From Rubrivivax sp. (lineage in GTDB: Bacteria; Pseudomonadota; Gammaproteobacteria; Burkholderiales; Burkholderiaceae_C): a stretch of DNA of 55,632 nt. Both the position numbers and the translations under genes were made by a program. Where the stretch lies: positions 1 through 55,632 of the forward strand of contig JAHBZS010000031.1 of NCBI GenBank assembly GCA_019635285.1, given 5' to 3'. Positions 11,914 through 20,641 of the stretch are shown piece by piece. Each line of letters opens with the position of its first letter. The first letter of the stretch is position 1. Under the pieces are notes generated by a model. The model saw nothing but the letters and a program-made list of their open reading frames with translations, searched no databases and was not told the origin of the DNA.

Positions 11914-12402
11914 TCATGCGGCGGCCTTCTTCAACATTTCGAGCAATTCATCCATGCGCTCGGGGCTCATGAAGCTGAGCATCTGGCGGTCGTTGACGAG
12001 CATCACCGGTGCGTCGGCGCAGGCGCCCAGGCATTCGCTGGGCTGCACGGTGAAGACACCGTCCTCGGTACTGCCGTAGGGCTCGACGCCCAGGCGCTGG
12101 CACACATGGTCCAGCGCCGTCTGCCCGTCGCGCAGTTGGCACGGCAGGTTGGTGCAGACGTTGAGCTTGAACTTGCCCACCGGCTGCTGGTTGTACATGT
12201 TGTAGAAGGTGGTGACCTCGTGCACTGCGATCGGCGGCATGCCCAGGTACGCAGCCACCGCGTTCTCGGCCTCGGCCGAGACATAACCCTGCTCGTGCTG
12301 CACGATGGCCAGACAGGCCATCACCGCGGACTGCTTCTGCTCGGCCGGGTACTTGGCCACCTCGTGCGCAAAGCGCGCCAGCGTGTCGTCGCTGAATTTC
12401 AT
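11914..12402 (-). CDS. nuoE: NADH-quinone oxidoreductase subunit E
   Basis: Thioredoxin-like [2Fe-2S] subunit (cluster N1a), 162 residues. The four cysteine ligands fall in CTNLPCQLR and, further on, CLGACADAP. It docks on NuoF in the NADH-oxidising module. The ATG overlaps the nuoD stop by four bases. A 58-base spacer separates it from nuoF, which has its own strong ribosome-binding site. Confidence 0.97.
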   Translation of the reverse strand: MKFSDDTLARFAHEVAKYPAEQKQSAVMACLAIVQHEQGYVSAEAENAVAAYLGMPPIAVHEVTTFYNMYNQQPVGKFKLNVCTNLPCQLRDGQTALDHVCQRLGVEPYGSTEDGVFTVQPSECLGACADAPVMLVNDRQMLSFMSPERMDELLEMLKKAAA

Positions 12403-13652
12403 CGGTCAATCTCTCCGAACACGATGTCCATCGTGCCGATGATCGCCACCGCATCGGCGATCATGTGGCCGCGCGCCATCTCGTCCAGCGCAGCCAGATG
12501 CGGGAAGCCGGGCGGCCGGATCTTCAGGCGCCAGGGCTTGTTGGCACCGTCGCTGATCAGGTAGATGCCGAACTCGCCCTTCGGATGCTCCACCGCCGCG
12601 TAGGCCTCGCCCTCGGGCACGTGCATGCCTTCGGTGAAGAGCTTGAAGTGGTGGATCAGCTCCTCCATGTGCTCCTTCATGTTCACCCGCGACGGCGGCG
12701 CCACCTTGTGGTTGTCGACGATCACCGGGCCCGGATGGGCACGCAGCCACTCGGCGCACTGCTTGATGATGCGGTTGCTCTGCCGCAGTTCCTCGACGCG
12801 CACCAGGTAGCGGTCGTAGGTGTCGCCGTTGCTGCCCACCGGAATGTCGAAGTCCATGCGCTCATAGACGTCGTAGGGCTGCTTCTTGCGCAGGTCCCAC
12901 TCGATGCCGGAGCCGCGCAGCATCGGGCCGGTGAAGCCCAGGTTCAGCGCGCGCTCGGGCGTCACCACGCCGATGCCGACGGTGCGCTGCTTCCAGATGC
13001 GGTTGTCGGTGAGCAGCGTCTCGTACTCGTCGACGTAGCCGGGGAAGCGCTGCGTGAAGGCATCGATGAAGTCCAGCAGGCTGCCCTGCCGGTCTTCGTT
13101 CATGCGGTCGATGGTCTTCTGGTTCTTGATGCGCGACACCTTGTACTGCGGCATCGTGTCCGGCAGATCGCGGTAGACGCCCCCCGGGCGGAAGTAGGCG
13201 GCGTGCATGCGCGCGCCCGACACCGCCTCGTACATGTCGAACAGATCCTCACGCTCGCGGAAGCAGTAGATGAGGATGTTCATCGCGCCGCAGTCCAGGC
13301 CATGCGCGCCCAGCCACAGCAGGTGGTTCAGCAGGCGCGTGATCTCGGCGAACATCACGCGGATGTACTGCGCACGTTCGGGCACTTCGATGCCCAGCAG
13401 CTTCTCGATCGCCAGGCAGTATGCATGCTCGTTGCACATCATCGACACATAGTCGAGACGGTCCATGTACGGCAGCGACTGGATGAAGGTCCGGGTCTCG
13501 GCGAGCTTCTCGGTGGCGCGATGCAGCAGCCCGATGTGCGGGTCGGCGCGCTGGATGACCTCGCCGTCCAGCTCCAGCACCAGCCGCAGCACGCCGTGCG
13601 CGGCCGGATGCTGTGGCCCGAAGTTGAGCGTGTAGTTCTTGATTTCAGCCAT
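12399..13652 (-). CDS. nuoD: NADH-quinone oxidoreductase subunit D
   Basis: The 49-kDa-type subunit, 417 residues, that forms the quinone-binding pocket together with NuoB. The N-terminal [12 protein letters not shown] loop and the conserved C-terminal [18 protein letters not shown] segment are typical. It is a separate gene from nuoC, as in most betaproteobacteria (fused in enterobacteria). It begins 141 bases after the nuoC stop, an unusually long gap for this operon, and no good Shine-Dalgarno sequence lies within 15 bases of its ATG. Confidence 0.96.
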   Translation of the reverse strand: MAEIKNYTLNFGPQHPAAHGVLRLVLELDGEVIQRADPHIGLLHRATEKLAETRTFIQSLPYMDRLDYVSMMCNEHAYCLAIEKLLGIEVPERAQYIRVMFAEITRLLNHLLWLGAHGLDCGAMNILIYCFREREDLFDMYEAVSGARMHAAYFRPGGVYRDLPDTMPQYKVSRIKNQKTIDRMNEDRQGSLLDFIDAFTQRFPGYVDEYETLLTDNRIWKQRTVGIGVVTPERALNLGFTGPMLRGSGIEWDLRKKQPYDVYERMDFDIPVGSNGDTYDRYLVRVEELRQSNRIIKQCAEWLRAHPGPVIVDNHKVAPPSRVNMKEHMEELIHHFKLFTEGMHVPEGEAYAAVEHPKGEFGIYLISDGANKPWRLKIRPPGFPHLAALDEMARGHMIADAVAIIGTMDIVFGEIDR

Positions 13653-13797
13653 GGATCGCGGCGCCAGGCGCCCTCCAAGCAGACGCCGTGGAAGCGGCCT
13701 CGCCGGGCCACTGGAGTGGCGCCCGCGAGAGGGCCGAGCCCGAACCCGGAACCGCCCCTGCGGACGCTCCCTCGCCTGCGCGCCAAGGGCGGGTCAT
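13645..13797 (-). CDS. possible 50-residue ORF bridging nuoC and nuoD
   Basis: An open frame whose ATG overlaps the nuoC stop as ATGA and whose TGA lies just inside nuoD, overlapping its start by eight bases. It fills the whole nuoC-nuoD spacer. The product ([10 protein letters not shown]..., ending GAAIHG) is Ala/Gly/Pro-rich without a recognisable motif. It may be only a passage for ribosomes that couples nuoC and nuoD translation, or a chance ORF in GC-rich DNA; the double junction is the only support. Confidence 0.3.
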   Translation of the reverse strand: MTRPWRAGEGASAGAVPGSGSALSRAPLQWPGEAASTASAWRAPGAAIHG

Positions 13798-14393
13798 TGC
13801 AGCCCCCCGTAGTTGTCTTCGCGCACCACGCGCGGGGTGATCTCGCGCGGCTCGATCGTCACCGGTTGGTAGATCACGCGGCGGGTCTGCGCGTCGTAGC
13901 GCATCTCGACATGGCCGCTGACCGGGAAGTCCTTGCGCATCGGGTGCCCGATGAAACCGTAGTCGGTGAGGATGCGGCGCAGGTCCAGGTGGCCTTCGAA
14001 GATGATGCCGTACAGGTCGAAGGCCTCGCGCTCGAACCAGTTGGCCGCGCTCCAGACGTCGGTCACCGAGGCCACCACCGGCATGTCGTCGTCGGCCGCG
14101 AAGACCTTCAGGCGCACGCGCCAGTTGTGCGTCACCGACAGCAGGTGGCTGACGATCGCATAGCGCGCGCCGTCCCAGGGCTGGTTCCTGTAGCCCGCAT
14201 AGTCCACACCGCACAGGTCGATCAACTGCTCGAACTTGAGCGCGGGATGCTCGTGCAACCGGCGCGCGGCCTCGAGATAGCGCGCCGCCGGCACCGTGAT
14301 GCTGATTTCGCCGCGTTCGCGGTGCAGGGTGCCGAGGCAGTCGCCCAACGTGGATTCGAGCGCCGCCTGCAGTTGATCGAGCTTGCTTGTCAT
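13794..14393 (-). CDS. nuoC: NADH-quinone oxidoreductase subunit C
   Basis: The 30-kDa-type subunit of 199 residues in the peripheral arm, binding NuoD and contributing no cofactor. The conserved block [20 protein letters not shown] and the following [19 protein letters not shown] are visible. The start at ATG 14391-14393 gives MTSKLDQLQ; nuoB ends 17 bases earlier on the transcript. The expected [13 protein letters not shown] ending and [12 protein letters not shown] tail are intact. Confidence 0.96.
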   Translation of the reverse strand: MTSKLDQLQAALESTLGDCLGTLHRERGEISITVPAARYLEAARRLHEHPALKFEQLIDLCGVDYAGYRNQPWDGARYAIVSHLLSVTHNWRVRLKVFAADDDMPVVASVTDVWSAANWFEREAFDLYGIIFEGHLDLRRILTDYGFIGHPMRKDFPVSGHVEMRYDAQTRRVIYQPVTIEPREITPRVVREDNYGGLQ

Positions 14394-14410
14394 CGTCTGA
14401 GGGCGCGGCT

Positions 14411-14887
14411 TCAGCGCGCGATGGTGTTCTCGCGCCGGATCTTGTTTTGCAGCTGCAGGATGCCGTAGAGCAGCGCCTCGGCCGTGGGCGGGCAGCCCGG
14501 CACGTAGACGTCCACCGGCACGATGCGGTCGCAGCCGCGCACCACCGAATAGCTGTAGTGGTAGTAACCGCCGCCGTTGGCGCACGAGCCCATGCTCAGT
14601 ACCCAGCGCGGCTCGGCCATCTGGTCGTAGACCTTGCGCAGCGCCGGCGCCATCTTGTTGCACAGCGTGCCGGCCACGATCATCAGGTCGCTCTGCCGCG
14701 GGCTGGGCCGGAACAGCATGCCGAAGCGGTCGATGTCGTAGCGCGCAGCGCCGGCATGCATCATCTCCACCGCGCAGCAGGCCAGGCCGAAGGTCATCGG
14801 CCACAGCGAGCCGGTCTTCGACCAGTTGATCAGCTTGTCCACCGAGGTGGTGACGAAGCCTTCCTTCAGTACGCCTTCGATGCCCAT
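14411..14887 (-). CDS. nuoB: NADH-quinone oxidoreductase subunit B
   Basis: Carries cluster N2, the last Fe-S centre before quinone, 158 residues. The adjacent-cysteine pair in [11 protein letters not shown] and the later [16 protein letters not shown] and [12 protein letters not shown] cysteines are the four ligands. It follows nuoA after 13 bases. All catalytic ligands are present. Confidence 0.97.
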   Translation of the reverse strand: MGIEGVLKEGFVTTSVDKLINWSKTGSLWPMTFGLACCAVEMMHAGAARYDIDRFGMLFRPSPRQSDLMIVAGTLCNKMAPALRKVYDQMAEPRWVLSMGSCANGGGYYHYSYSVVRGCDRIVPVDVYVPGCPPTAEALLYGILQLQNKIRRENTIAR

Positions 14888-14900
14888 GGCTACCTCTGCT

Positions 14901-15260
14901 TCACTCCCAGTCGAGAGCGCCCCGCTTCCATTCGTAGACGAAGCCCACGACGAGAATGGTCAGGAAGATCATCATCGCCCAGAAACCTGACGGGCCGATT
15001 TCATGCAGCGCGACCGCCCACGGGAAGAGGAACGCGATCTCCAGGTCGAACAGGATGAAAAGAATCGCCACGAGGTAGTAGCGCACGTCGAACTTCATGC
15101 GCGCGTCCTCGAAGGCCTCGAAGCCGCATTCGTAGGGTGAATCCTTGGCCGCGTCAGGCCGGTTGGGCCCGAGCACGAAGCCCAGCACCTGCGGCGCTAC
15201 ACCGACCCCCACGCCCACCAGTATGAACAGGATGACGGGCAGGTACGGTTGCAGGTCCAT
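14901..15260 (-). CDS. nuoA: NADH-quinone oxidoreductase subunit A
   Basis: First gene of the complex I operon, 119 residues with three transmembrane helices. The long loop between helices 1 and 2 carries the conserved [21 protein letters not shown] segment, in which the Cys is exposed in the deactive state of related enzymes. The gene lies 25 bases after the tRNA-Leu 3' end, so the operon is probably transcribed through the tRNA from an upstream promoter. Confidence 0.96.
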   Translation of the reverse strand: MDLQPYLPVILFILVGVGVGVAPQVLGFVLGPNRPDAAKDSPYECGFEAFEDARMKFDVRYYLVAILFILFDLEIAFLFPWAVALHEIGPSGFWAMMIFLTILVVGFVYEWKRGALDWE

Positions 15261-15285
15261 GTTGTTCGTCCGCGAGGGACTTGTT

Positions 15286-15370
15286 TGGTGCCGACGGCGA
15301 GACTCGAACTCGCACAGCTTTCGCCACTACCCCCTCAAGATAGCGTGTCTACCAATTTCACCACGTCGGC
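15286..15370 (-). tRNA. tRNA-Leu (anticodon GAG)
   Basis: On the minus strand a full class II tRNA can be folded: acceptor GCCGACG/CGTCGGC, anticodon stem CTATC/GGTAG around the loop TTGAGGG (anticodon GAG), a long variable arm (GGCGAAAGCT), T stem GCGAG/CTCGC with TTCGAGT loop, discriminator A and an encoded CCA. It reads CUC/CUU leucine codons. The position between secG and nuoA is conserved in betaproteobacteria. Confidence 0.96.
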
Positions 15371-15408
15371 AAGGGTCCGGATCCAATCGGGTGACGTGAG
15401 GAAATGAC

Positions 15409-15448
15409 ACCCTTGAACTGCAAAGAATTCTAGCGGCAATTCAAGGGT
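15409..15448. promoter_or_regulatory. inverted repeat enclosing a tRNA-Leu/nuo -10 element
   Basis: ACCCTTGAA (15409-15417) and TTCAAGGGT (15440-15448) are perfect 9-base inverted arms. On the minus strand the loop contains TAGAAT (15427-15432), a good -10 box about 57 bases before the tRNA 5' end; no good -35 is seen at 17 bases. It could be the promoter with an operator, or a weak stem-loop between secG and the tRNA. Confidence 0.4.
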
Positions 15449-15499
15449 CTTCCCGCAGCGCAGCACGGTGAAATGCGCTGCGTCATGTCGCCGCTGTAG

Positions 15500-15922
15500 C
15501 TACTTCGCTGCGCTGGCCGGCGCAGGGATCGGCGCGGGGATGCCGGTAGGCGCCGCCGGCGCGCTGCTCGCTGCAGGGGCCGACGCGGCGGGCATCACCG
15601 CCGCGGGGATCGCCGGCGGCGCGCTGGCGGCCGGCGCCGCACGGTCGAGCACGCTGCTGCCGTCCAGCCCGCTGCCGCCGCGTCGGTCGTTCGTGCTGAA
15701 GGCCAGGGCCAGTGTGCACGCGAAGAACACCGCCGCGCAGGCGGCCGTGGAGCGCGACAGGAAGTTGGCGCTGCCGCTGGCGCCGAAGAGGCTGCCCGAA
15801 GCGCCGCTGCCGAAGGATGCGCCCATGTCGGCGCCCTTGCCGTGCTGGATCAGCACGAGGCCGATCATGCCCAGCGCGGTGAGCAGCTGCAGTGCGTGTA
15901 GAACCGTGATCCAGATCTGCAT
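15500..15922 (-). CDS. secG: preprotein translocase subunit SecG
   Basis: Small SecYEG translocon subunit in the inner membrane, 140 residues. Two hydrophobic helices (about 3-22 and 55-75) flank the conserved LIQHGKGADMGASFGSG loop. A long Ala/Pro-rich tail (about 90-140) makes it longer than the Escherichia coli protein, as is common in this order. It follows tpiA by 39 bases. Confidence 0.95.
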   Translation of the reverse strand: MQIWITVLHALQLLTALGMIGLVLIQHGKGADMGASFGSGASGSLFGASGSANFLSRSTAACAAVFFACTLALAFSTNDRRGGSGLDGSSVLDRAAPAASAPPAIPAAVMPAASAPAASSAPAAPTGIPAPIPAPASAAK

Positions 15923-15961
15923 GGGATGTTCTAGGTTGGCAAGAGATGGCGGCCTGCGGGC

Positions 15962-16708
15962 TCAGCCCGCGGCACGGCAGATGGCGACGAAATCGGCGGC
16001 CTTCAACGAGGCGCCGCCGACCAGTGCGCCGTCGATGTCGGGTTGGCTGAACAGCACCGCCGCGTTGTCCGGCTTGACGCTGCCGCCGTAGAGGATCCTG
16101 ATGCGCGACGCATGGCCGCTGGCCGCCTGCAGCTGCGCGCGCAGCAGTTCGTGCACTTCCTGCGCCTGCTGGGGCGTGGCGCTGAGGCCAGTGCCGATGG
16201 CCCATACCGGCTCGTAGGCCACGACCATTTCGGAGACGCAGTGCGCCAGCGTGTGGATGACCGCCGACAGCTGGCGCTTGACCACCGCGGCGGTCTCGCC
16301 GGCCTCGCGCTGCTCGCGCGTTTCGCCGACGCAGACGATCGGCGTCACGCCGCTGCCCAGCGCGGCCTTGGCCTTGTCGGCCACGCCCTGGTCCGACTCG
16401 CCGTGCAGCGCACGCCGCTCCGAATGGCCGACGATGGCATAGCGGCAGCCGAACTCGGCCAGCATCGCGGCCGACACCTCGCCGGTGTACGCGCCCTGCG
16501 CATGCGCGGAACAGTCCTGCGCGCCCCAGCGCAGGTCGCTGGCCGCCAGGCTGACCGCCGTCTCGGACAGGTAAGGAAAGGGCACGCACACCGCCACGTC
16601 GCAGCCGAAGGGCCGCGCGCCCAGGATGCCGGCCAGCAGCTCGGCGTTCGCCGGGTGGCTGCCGTGCATCTTCCAGTTGCCGACGACCAGCCTGCGTGCG
16701 GCGCTCAT
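15962..16708 (-). CDS. tpiA: triosephosphate isomerase
   Basis: Interconverts dihydroxyacetone phosphate and glyceraldehyde 3-phosphate in glycolysis and gluconeogenesis; 248 residues, TIM barrel. The catalytic pieces are visible: [10 protein letters not shown] (Lys), IVGHSERR (His), [12 protein letters not shown] (Glu) and the phosphate-binding [11 protein letters not shown]. The ATG overlaps the upstream oxidoreductase stop as ATGA, implying coupled translation, and secG follows on the same transcript. Confidence 0.97.
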   Translation of the reverse strand: MSAARRLVVGNWKMHGSHPANAELLAGILGARPFGCDVAVCVPFPYLSETAVSLAASDLRWGAQDCSAHAQGAYTGEVSAAMLAEFGCRYAIVGHSERRALHGESDQGVADKAKAALGSGVTPIVCVGETREQREAGETAAVVKRQLSAVIHTLAHCVSEMVVAYEPVWAIGTGLSATPQQAQEVHELLRAQLQAASGHASRIRILYGGSVKPDNAAVLFSQPDIDGALVGGASLKAADFVAICRAAG

Positions 16709-17700
16709 GCTTTGCTCCAGTCGAGCACGATCTTGCCGACGTGCACGCTCGACTCCATCAGCGCATGGGCCTGCGCGGCCTGCACCGCGGGGAAGACGGC
16801 GTGGATCACCGGCTTGACCTTGCCGGCTTCGATCAGCGGCCAGACCTGCTCGCGCAGCTCGCGCGCGATCACGGTCTTGTAGTCGATGCTGCGCGGGCGC
16901 AACGTGCTGCCGATGATCGCCAGGCGCTTGCGCAGCACCGCGCCGACGTCCAGCGTGGCCTGCGTGCCGCCCTGCACCGCGATGATGGCGATGCGGCCGT
17001 CGTCGGCCATGCACTGCACCTCGCGCGGCAGGTAGTCGCCGGCCACCATGTCCAGCACCACGTCGACGCCGCGCCCATGGGTCAGGCGCTTGACCTCGGC
17101 GACGAAGTCCTGCGTCTTGTAGTTGATGGCGTGGTCGGCGCCCTGCGCCACGCAGGCCGCGCACTTCTCGTCGCTGCCCGCCGTGACGATGACCGTGACG
17201 CCGAAGGCCTTGGCCAGGTGAATCGCCGTCACGCCGATGCCGCTGGAGCCGCCTTGCACCAGCAGCGTCTCGCCGCGCCGCAGCCGCGCGTTCTGGAAGA
17301 CGTTCTGCCAGACGGTGAAGAAGGTCTCGGGCAGCGCCGCCGCTTCGATGTCGCTCAAGCCCTTGGGCACCGGCAGGCACTGGCCCGCCGGCGCGACGCA
17401 CAGCTGTGCGTAGCCGCCGCCGGCCACCAGCGCGCAGACGCGGTCGCCGATCTTCAGCCCCGCGGCCGCCAGGTCGGCGGCCGCGCCGCCCGCCACCGTG
17501 CCGGCGATCTCCAGCCCCGGCAGGTCGGACACGCCCGGCGGCATCGGGTACAGGCCCTTGCGCTGCAGCACGTCCGGCCGGTTGACACCCGACGCGGTGA
17601 CGGCGATCAGCAGCTCGCCCGGCTTGGGCACCGGGTCGGGCCGCTGCGTGGCGACCAGCACCTCGGGCTTGCCCGGCTGCGTGATTTCAATCGCTTGCAT
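16705..17700 (-). CDS. NAD(P)H:quinone oxidoreductase, PIG3-type MDR family
   Basis: A 331-residue zinc-free medium-chain reductase. The Rossmann motif VQGGSSGIGVTAIHLAKAFG lies at about residues 148-168, the N-terminal GroES-like half has ASGVNRPDVLQRKG, and no zinc-binding cysteine set is seen. The PIG3/quinone-oxidoreductase subfamily is inferred from these stretches; the physiological substrate is not known. GGAGGAGCAAGC immediately before the ATG is a strong ribosome-binding site. It lies between pnp and tpiA, and overlaps tpiA. Confidence 0.88.
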   Translation of the reverse strand: MQAIEITQPGKPEVLVATQRPDPVPKPGELLIAVTASGVNRPDVLQRKGLYPMPPGVSDLPGLEIAGTVAGGAAADLAAAGLKIGDRVCALVAGGGYAQLCVAPAGQCLPVPKGLSDIEAAALPETFFTVWQNVFQNARLRRGETLLVQGGSSGIGVTAIHLAKAFGVTVIVTAGSDEKCAACVAQGADHAINYKTQDFVAEVKRLTHGRGVDVVLDMVAGDYLPREVQCMADDGRIAIIAVQGGTQATLDVGAVLRKRLAIIGSTLRPRSIDYKTVIARELREQVWPLIEAGKVKPVIHAVFPAVQAAQAHALMESSVHVGKIVLDWSKA

Positions 17701-17749
17701 GCTTGCTCCTCCGCTGCAACGCCGGGCCCGGTGGGGCCCTGCGCCGCAC

Positions 17750-20029
17750 TCAGTCGCGCGGCGTGTCGTTGCCGTCAGAGGCCGCGGCCGGTGCCGACAC
17801 TTCGGCCGCGGGCTCGCGCTCGCGTTCGCGGCGCGGCGGGCGGTCACCGCGATCACCACGGTCGTCGCGGTCACGCCGCGGCCGGTCGCCGTAGTCGCGG
17901 CGCGGCGGACGCTCGCGCTCTTCTTCCATGCCCTCGGGGCGCTCCAGCAGCGCCTTCATGCTGAGCTTGATGCGGCCCTTCTCGTCGGTTTCCAGCACCT
18001 TGACCTGCACCACCTGGCCTTCCTTGAGGAAGTCCTCGACCTTCTCGACACGCTGGTGCGCGATCTGACTGATGTGCAGCAGGCCGTCCTTGCCGGGCAG
18101 GATGTTGATCAGCGCGCCGAAGTCCAGGATCTTGGTGACCGGGCCTTCGTAGACCTTGCCCACTTCCGCCTCGGCGGTGATCTCCTCGATGCGCTTGCGG
18201 GCGAACGCCGCCTTGTCGGCATCGGTGGAGGCGATGGTGATGGTGCCGTCCTCGCCGATGTCGATGGTGCAGCCGGTTTCTTCGGTCAGCGCGCGGATCG
18301 TCGCGCCGCCCTTGCCGATGACGTCGCGGATCTTCTCCGGGTTGATCTTCATGGTGTACAGGCGCGGCGCGAACTGCGACACCTCGGCCTTGGCCTCGCC
18401 CATGGCTTCGGTCATCTTGCCCAGGATGTGCAGGCGTGCTTCCTTGGCCTGCGCCAGCGCCACCTGCATGATCTCCTTGGTGATGCCCTGGATCTTGATG
18501 TCCATCTGCAGCGCGGTGATGCCGTTGATGCTGCCGGCCACCTTGAAGTCCATGTCGCCCAGGTGGTCCTCATCGCCCAGGATGTCGGTCAGCACGGCGA
18601 AGCGGTTGCCGTCCTTGATCAGACCCATGGCAATGCCGGCCACGTGTGCCTTCATCGGCACGCCGGCGTCCATCAGCGCCAGGCAGCCGCCGCACACCGA
18701 GGCCATCGACGACGAACCGTTCGACTCGGTGATCTCGCTGACCACGCGGATGGTGTACGGGAACTCGTCCTTCTTGGGCAGCGCGGCGATCAGCGCGCGC
18801 TTGGCCAGGCGGCCGTGGCCGATCTCGCGGCGCTTCGGGCTGCCGAAGCGGCCGGCCTCGCCGGTGGCGAAGGGCGGCATGTTGTAGTGCAGCATGAAGC
18901 TGTCGGTGAACTCGCCGGCCAGCGCGTCGATGCGCTGCGCGTCGCGCTCGGTGCCCAGCGTGGCCACCACCAGCGCCTGCGTCTCGCCGCGCGTGAACAG
19001 CGCCGAGCCGTGGGTGCGCGGCAGCACGCTGTTGCGGATCTCGATCGGGCGCACGGTGCGCGTGTCGCGGCCGTCGATGCGCGGCTCGCCGGCGAGGATC
19101 TGGCCGCGCACGATGCGCGCTTCGATGTCGAACAGCTGCGCTTCCACCTTGACGGCGTCGAACTCGGCGCCTTCGGCCTTCAGCGCGGCCAGCACGTTGG
19201 CATAGGCCTCGCGCGTGGCCTGGGTGCGCGCCTGCTTGCTGCGGATCTGGTAGGCCGCGCGCAGCGGGCCTTCGGCCAGCGCGTTGAGCTTGGCGATGAA
19301 GGCTTCGTCCTTGGCGGGGGCCTTCCAGTCCCATTCGGGCTTGCCGGCGTCGCGCACCAGCTCGTTGATGGCGTTGATGGCCACCTTGCCCTGGTCGTGG
19401 CCATAGACCACCGCGCCGAGCATGACTTCTTCGGTCAGCATGTCGGCCTCGGACTCGACCATCAGCACCGCGGCTTCGGTGCCGGCGACCACCAGGTCCA
19501 GACGCGAATCGGCCAGCTGCGTCTTGCCCGGGTTGAGCACGTATTCGCCGTTGACATAGCCCACGCGCGCCGCGCCGATCGGGCCGTCGAAGGGGATGCC
19601 GCTGATGGCCAGCGCGGCGCTGGTGCCGATCATCGCGGCGATGTCGGCCTGCACCTCGGGGTTCAGGCTCAGCACGTGCACGATCACCTGCACTTCGTTG
19701 TAGAAGCCTTCGGGGAACAGCGGACGGATCGGCCGGTCGATCAGGCGGCAGGTCAGGATCTCGAGCTCGCTGGGGCGGCCTTCGCGCTTGAAGAAGCTGC
19801 CGGGGATCTTGCCGGCGGCGTAGGTCTTCTCGGTGTAGTCCACCGTCAGCGGGAAGAAGTCCTGACCGGCCTTGGCGGTCTTGGCGGCCACCACGGTGGC
19901 CAGCACCACGGTGCCTTCGATGTCGACGACCACGGCGCCGCTGGACTGGCGGGCGATCTCGCCGGTCTCCAGCGTGACGCTGTGCGGGCCCCACTGGAAG
20001 GTCTTGGTGACCTTGTTGAACATGCTCAT
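17750..20029 (-). CDS. pnp: polyribonucleotide nucleotidyltransferase (PNPase)
   Basis: Phosphorolytic 3'-5' exoribonuclease of the RNA degradosome, 759 residues. Order of domains: two RNase PH-like domains ([10 protein letters not shown] and the [18 protein letters not shown] active region in the second), KH domain ([17 protein letters not shown]), S1 domain ([21 protein letters not shown]) and an Arg/Asp-rich disordered tail of about 55 residues. AAGGAGATGAC precedes two close ATGs (20027 and 20021); the first has the better spacing. It follows rpsO as in many bacteria. Confidence 0.96.
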   Translation of the reverse strand: MSMFNKVTKTFQWGPHSVTLETGEIARQSSGAVVVDIEGTVVLATVVAAKTAKAGQDFFPLTVDYTEKTYAAGKIPGSFFKREGRPSELEILTCRLIDRPIRPLFPEGFYNEVQVIVHVLSLNPEVQADIAAMIGTSAALAISGIPFDGPIGAARVGYVNGEYVLNPGKTQLADSRLDLVVAGTEAAVLMVESEADMLTEEVMLGAVVYGHDQGKVAINAINELVRDAGKPEWDWKAPAKDEAFIAKLNALAEGPLRAAYQIRSKQARTQATREAYANVLAALKAEGAEFDAVKVEAQLFDIEARIVRGQILAGEPRIDGRDTRTVRPIEIRNSVLPRTHGSALFTRGETQALVVATLGTERDAQRIDALAGEFTDSFMLHYNMPPFATGEAGRFGSPKRREIGHGRLAKRALIAALPKKDEFPYTIRVVSEITESNGSSSMASVCGGCLALMDAGVPMKAHVAGIAMGLIKDGNRFAVLTDILGDEDHLGDMDFKVAGSINGITALQMDIKIQGITKEIMQVALAQAKEARLHILGKMTEAMGEAKAEVSQFAPRLYTMKINPEKIRDVIGKGGATIRALTEETGCTIDIGEDGTITIASTDADKAAFARKRIEEITAEAEVGKVYEGPVTKILDFGALINILPGKDGLLHISQIAHQRVEKVEDFLKEGQVVQVKVLETDEKGRIKLSMKALLERPEGMEEERERPPRRDYGDRPRRDRDDRGDRGDRPPRREREREPAAEVSAPAAASDGNDTPRD

Positions 20030-20105
20030 GTCATCTCCTTTGCGGTTGCGGCACGCTTGCGGTGGTGCCTTCACCAGGAGCAGCGGGCTGTCGGTGGCGG
20101 CATGC

Positions 20106-20143
20106 CATTCCAGTGAAGCCAGAGGCCTGGCGCCGGTGGAATG
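20106..20143 (-). promoter_or_regulatory. stem-loop in the rpsO-pnp intergenic leader
   Basis: Outer arms CATTCCA (20106-20112) and TGGAATG (20137-20143) are perfect inverted repeats; an inner stem GCCAG/CTGGC (20118-20122, 20127-20131) closes a 4-base loop. It lies 77 bases before the pnp start. In Escherichia coli the pnp leader forms a stem cut by RNase III and trimmed by PNPase as autoregulation; a similar role here is inference from position. Confidence 0.5.
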
Positions 20144-20219
20144 ACACAGCAGCGTTCAACGCCTGCCCTGCTCCGCCCGGCCCGCGCGGCAACGGCCGCA
20201 CGAGCCCCAGGCGCGCGGC

Positions 20220-20489
20220 TTACTTGCGCAGGCCGAGCTTGCCGATCAGCGCGGTGTAGCGCTCGGCGTCCTTGTCCTTCAGGTAGGCCAGCAGGCGCTT
20301 GCGCTGGTTGACCAGCTTCAGCAGGCCGCGGCGGCCGTGGTGGTCCTTCAGGTGCTGCTTGAAGTGCGGCGTCAGTTCATTGATGCGCGCGGTGAGCAGC
20401 GCGACCTGCACTTCGGGGGACCCGGTGTCCGACGCGCTGCGGGCGTTGGACTTGATGATTTCTGCGACTTGCGCGCCTGCCATGGCCAT
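20220..20489 (-). CDS. rpsO: 30S ribosomal protein S15
   Basis: Small-subunit ribosomal protein of 89 residues that binds the central domain of 16S rRNA. The conserved [16 protein letters not shown] and [20 protein letters not shown] stretches are intact. CAAGGAAATCCC precedes the ATG at 20487; an in-frame second ATG (MAGAQ) is also possible. It is followed by pnp in the same direction and has a structured leader. Confidence 0.97.
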   Translation of the reverse strand: MAMAGAQVAEIIKSNARSASDTGSPEVQVALLTARINELTPHFKQHLKDHHGRRGLLKLVNQRKRLLAYLKDKDAERYTALIGKLGLRK

Positions 20490-20506
20490 GGGATTTCCTT
20501 GAGTGT

Positions 20507-20583
20507 GGAAACCGCCGGCGCTTCGCCTGATGCGGGGGCGCGGTGACGGTTTCCGGTTCGACTTGCGGATACGAGTGAAACCG
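20507..20583 (-). promoter_or_regulatory. rpsO leader with alternative pairings
   Basis: On the transcript three segments occur in order: A CGGTTTC (20583-20577), B GGAAACCG (20554-20547) and C CGGTTTCC (20514-20507). B can pair with A (7 bp) or with C (8 bp), but not both; the B-C stem encloses a small GGCG/CGCC hairpin and ends about ten bases before the Shine-Dalgarno sequence. This is the arrangement expected of a translational control leader, and S15 autoregulation is known in several lineages. Confidence 0.45.
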
Positions 20584-20635
20584 ACCCGTACCGTGCTGGA
20601 TCTTCGCCGGCCTTCAGGGCTGGCAAAGACCGCGC

Positions 20636-20641
20636 ATTATA
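20636..20641 (-). promoter_or_regulatory. -10 element of a candidate rpsO promoter
   Basis: A perfect TATAAT reads on the minus strand across the stop codon of the upstream aminotransferase gene, about 147 bases before the rpsO start. The -35 region at 17 bases is not well matched, so the call rests on the -10 and the position. Confidence 0.45.
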
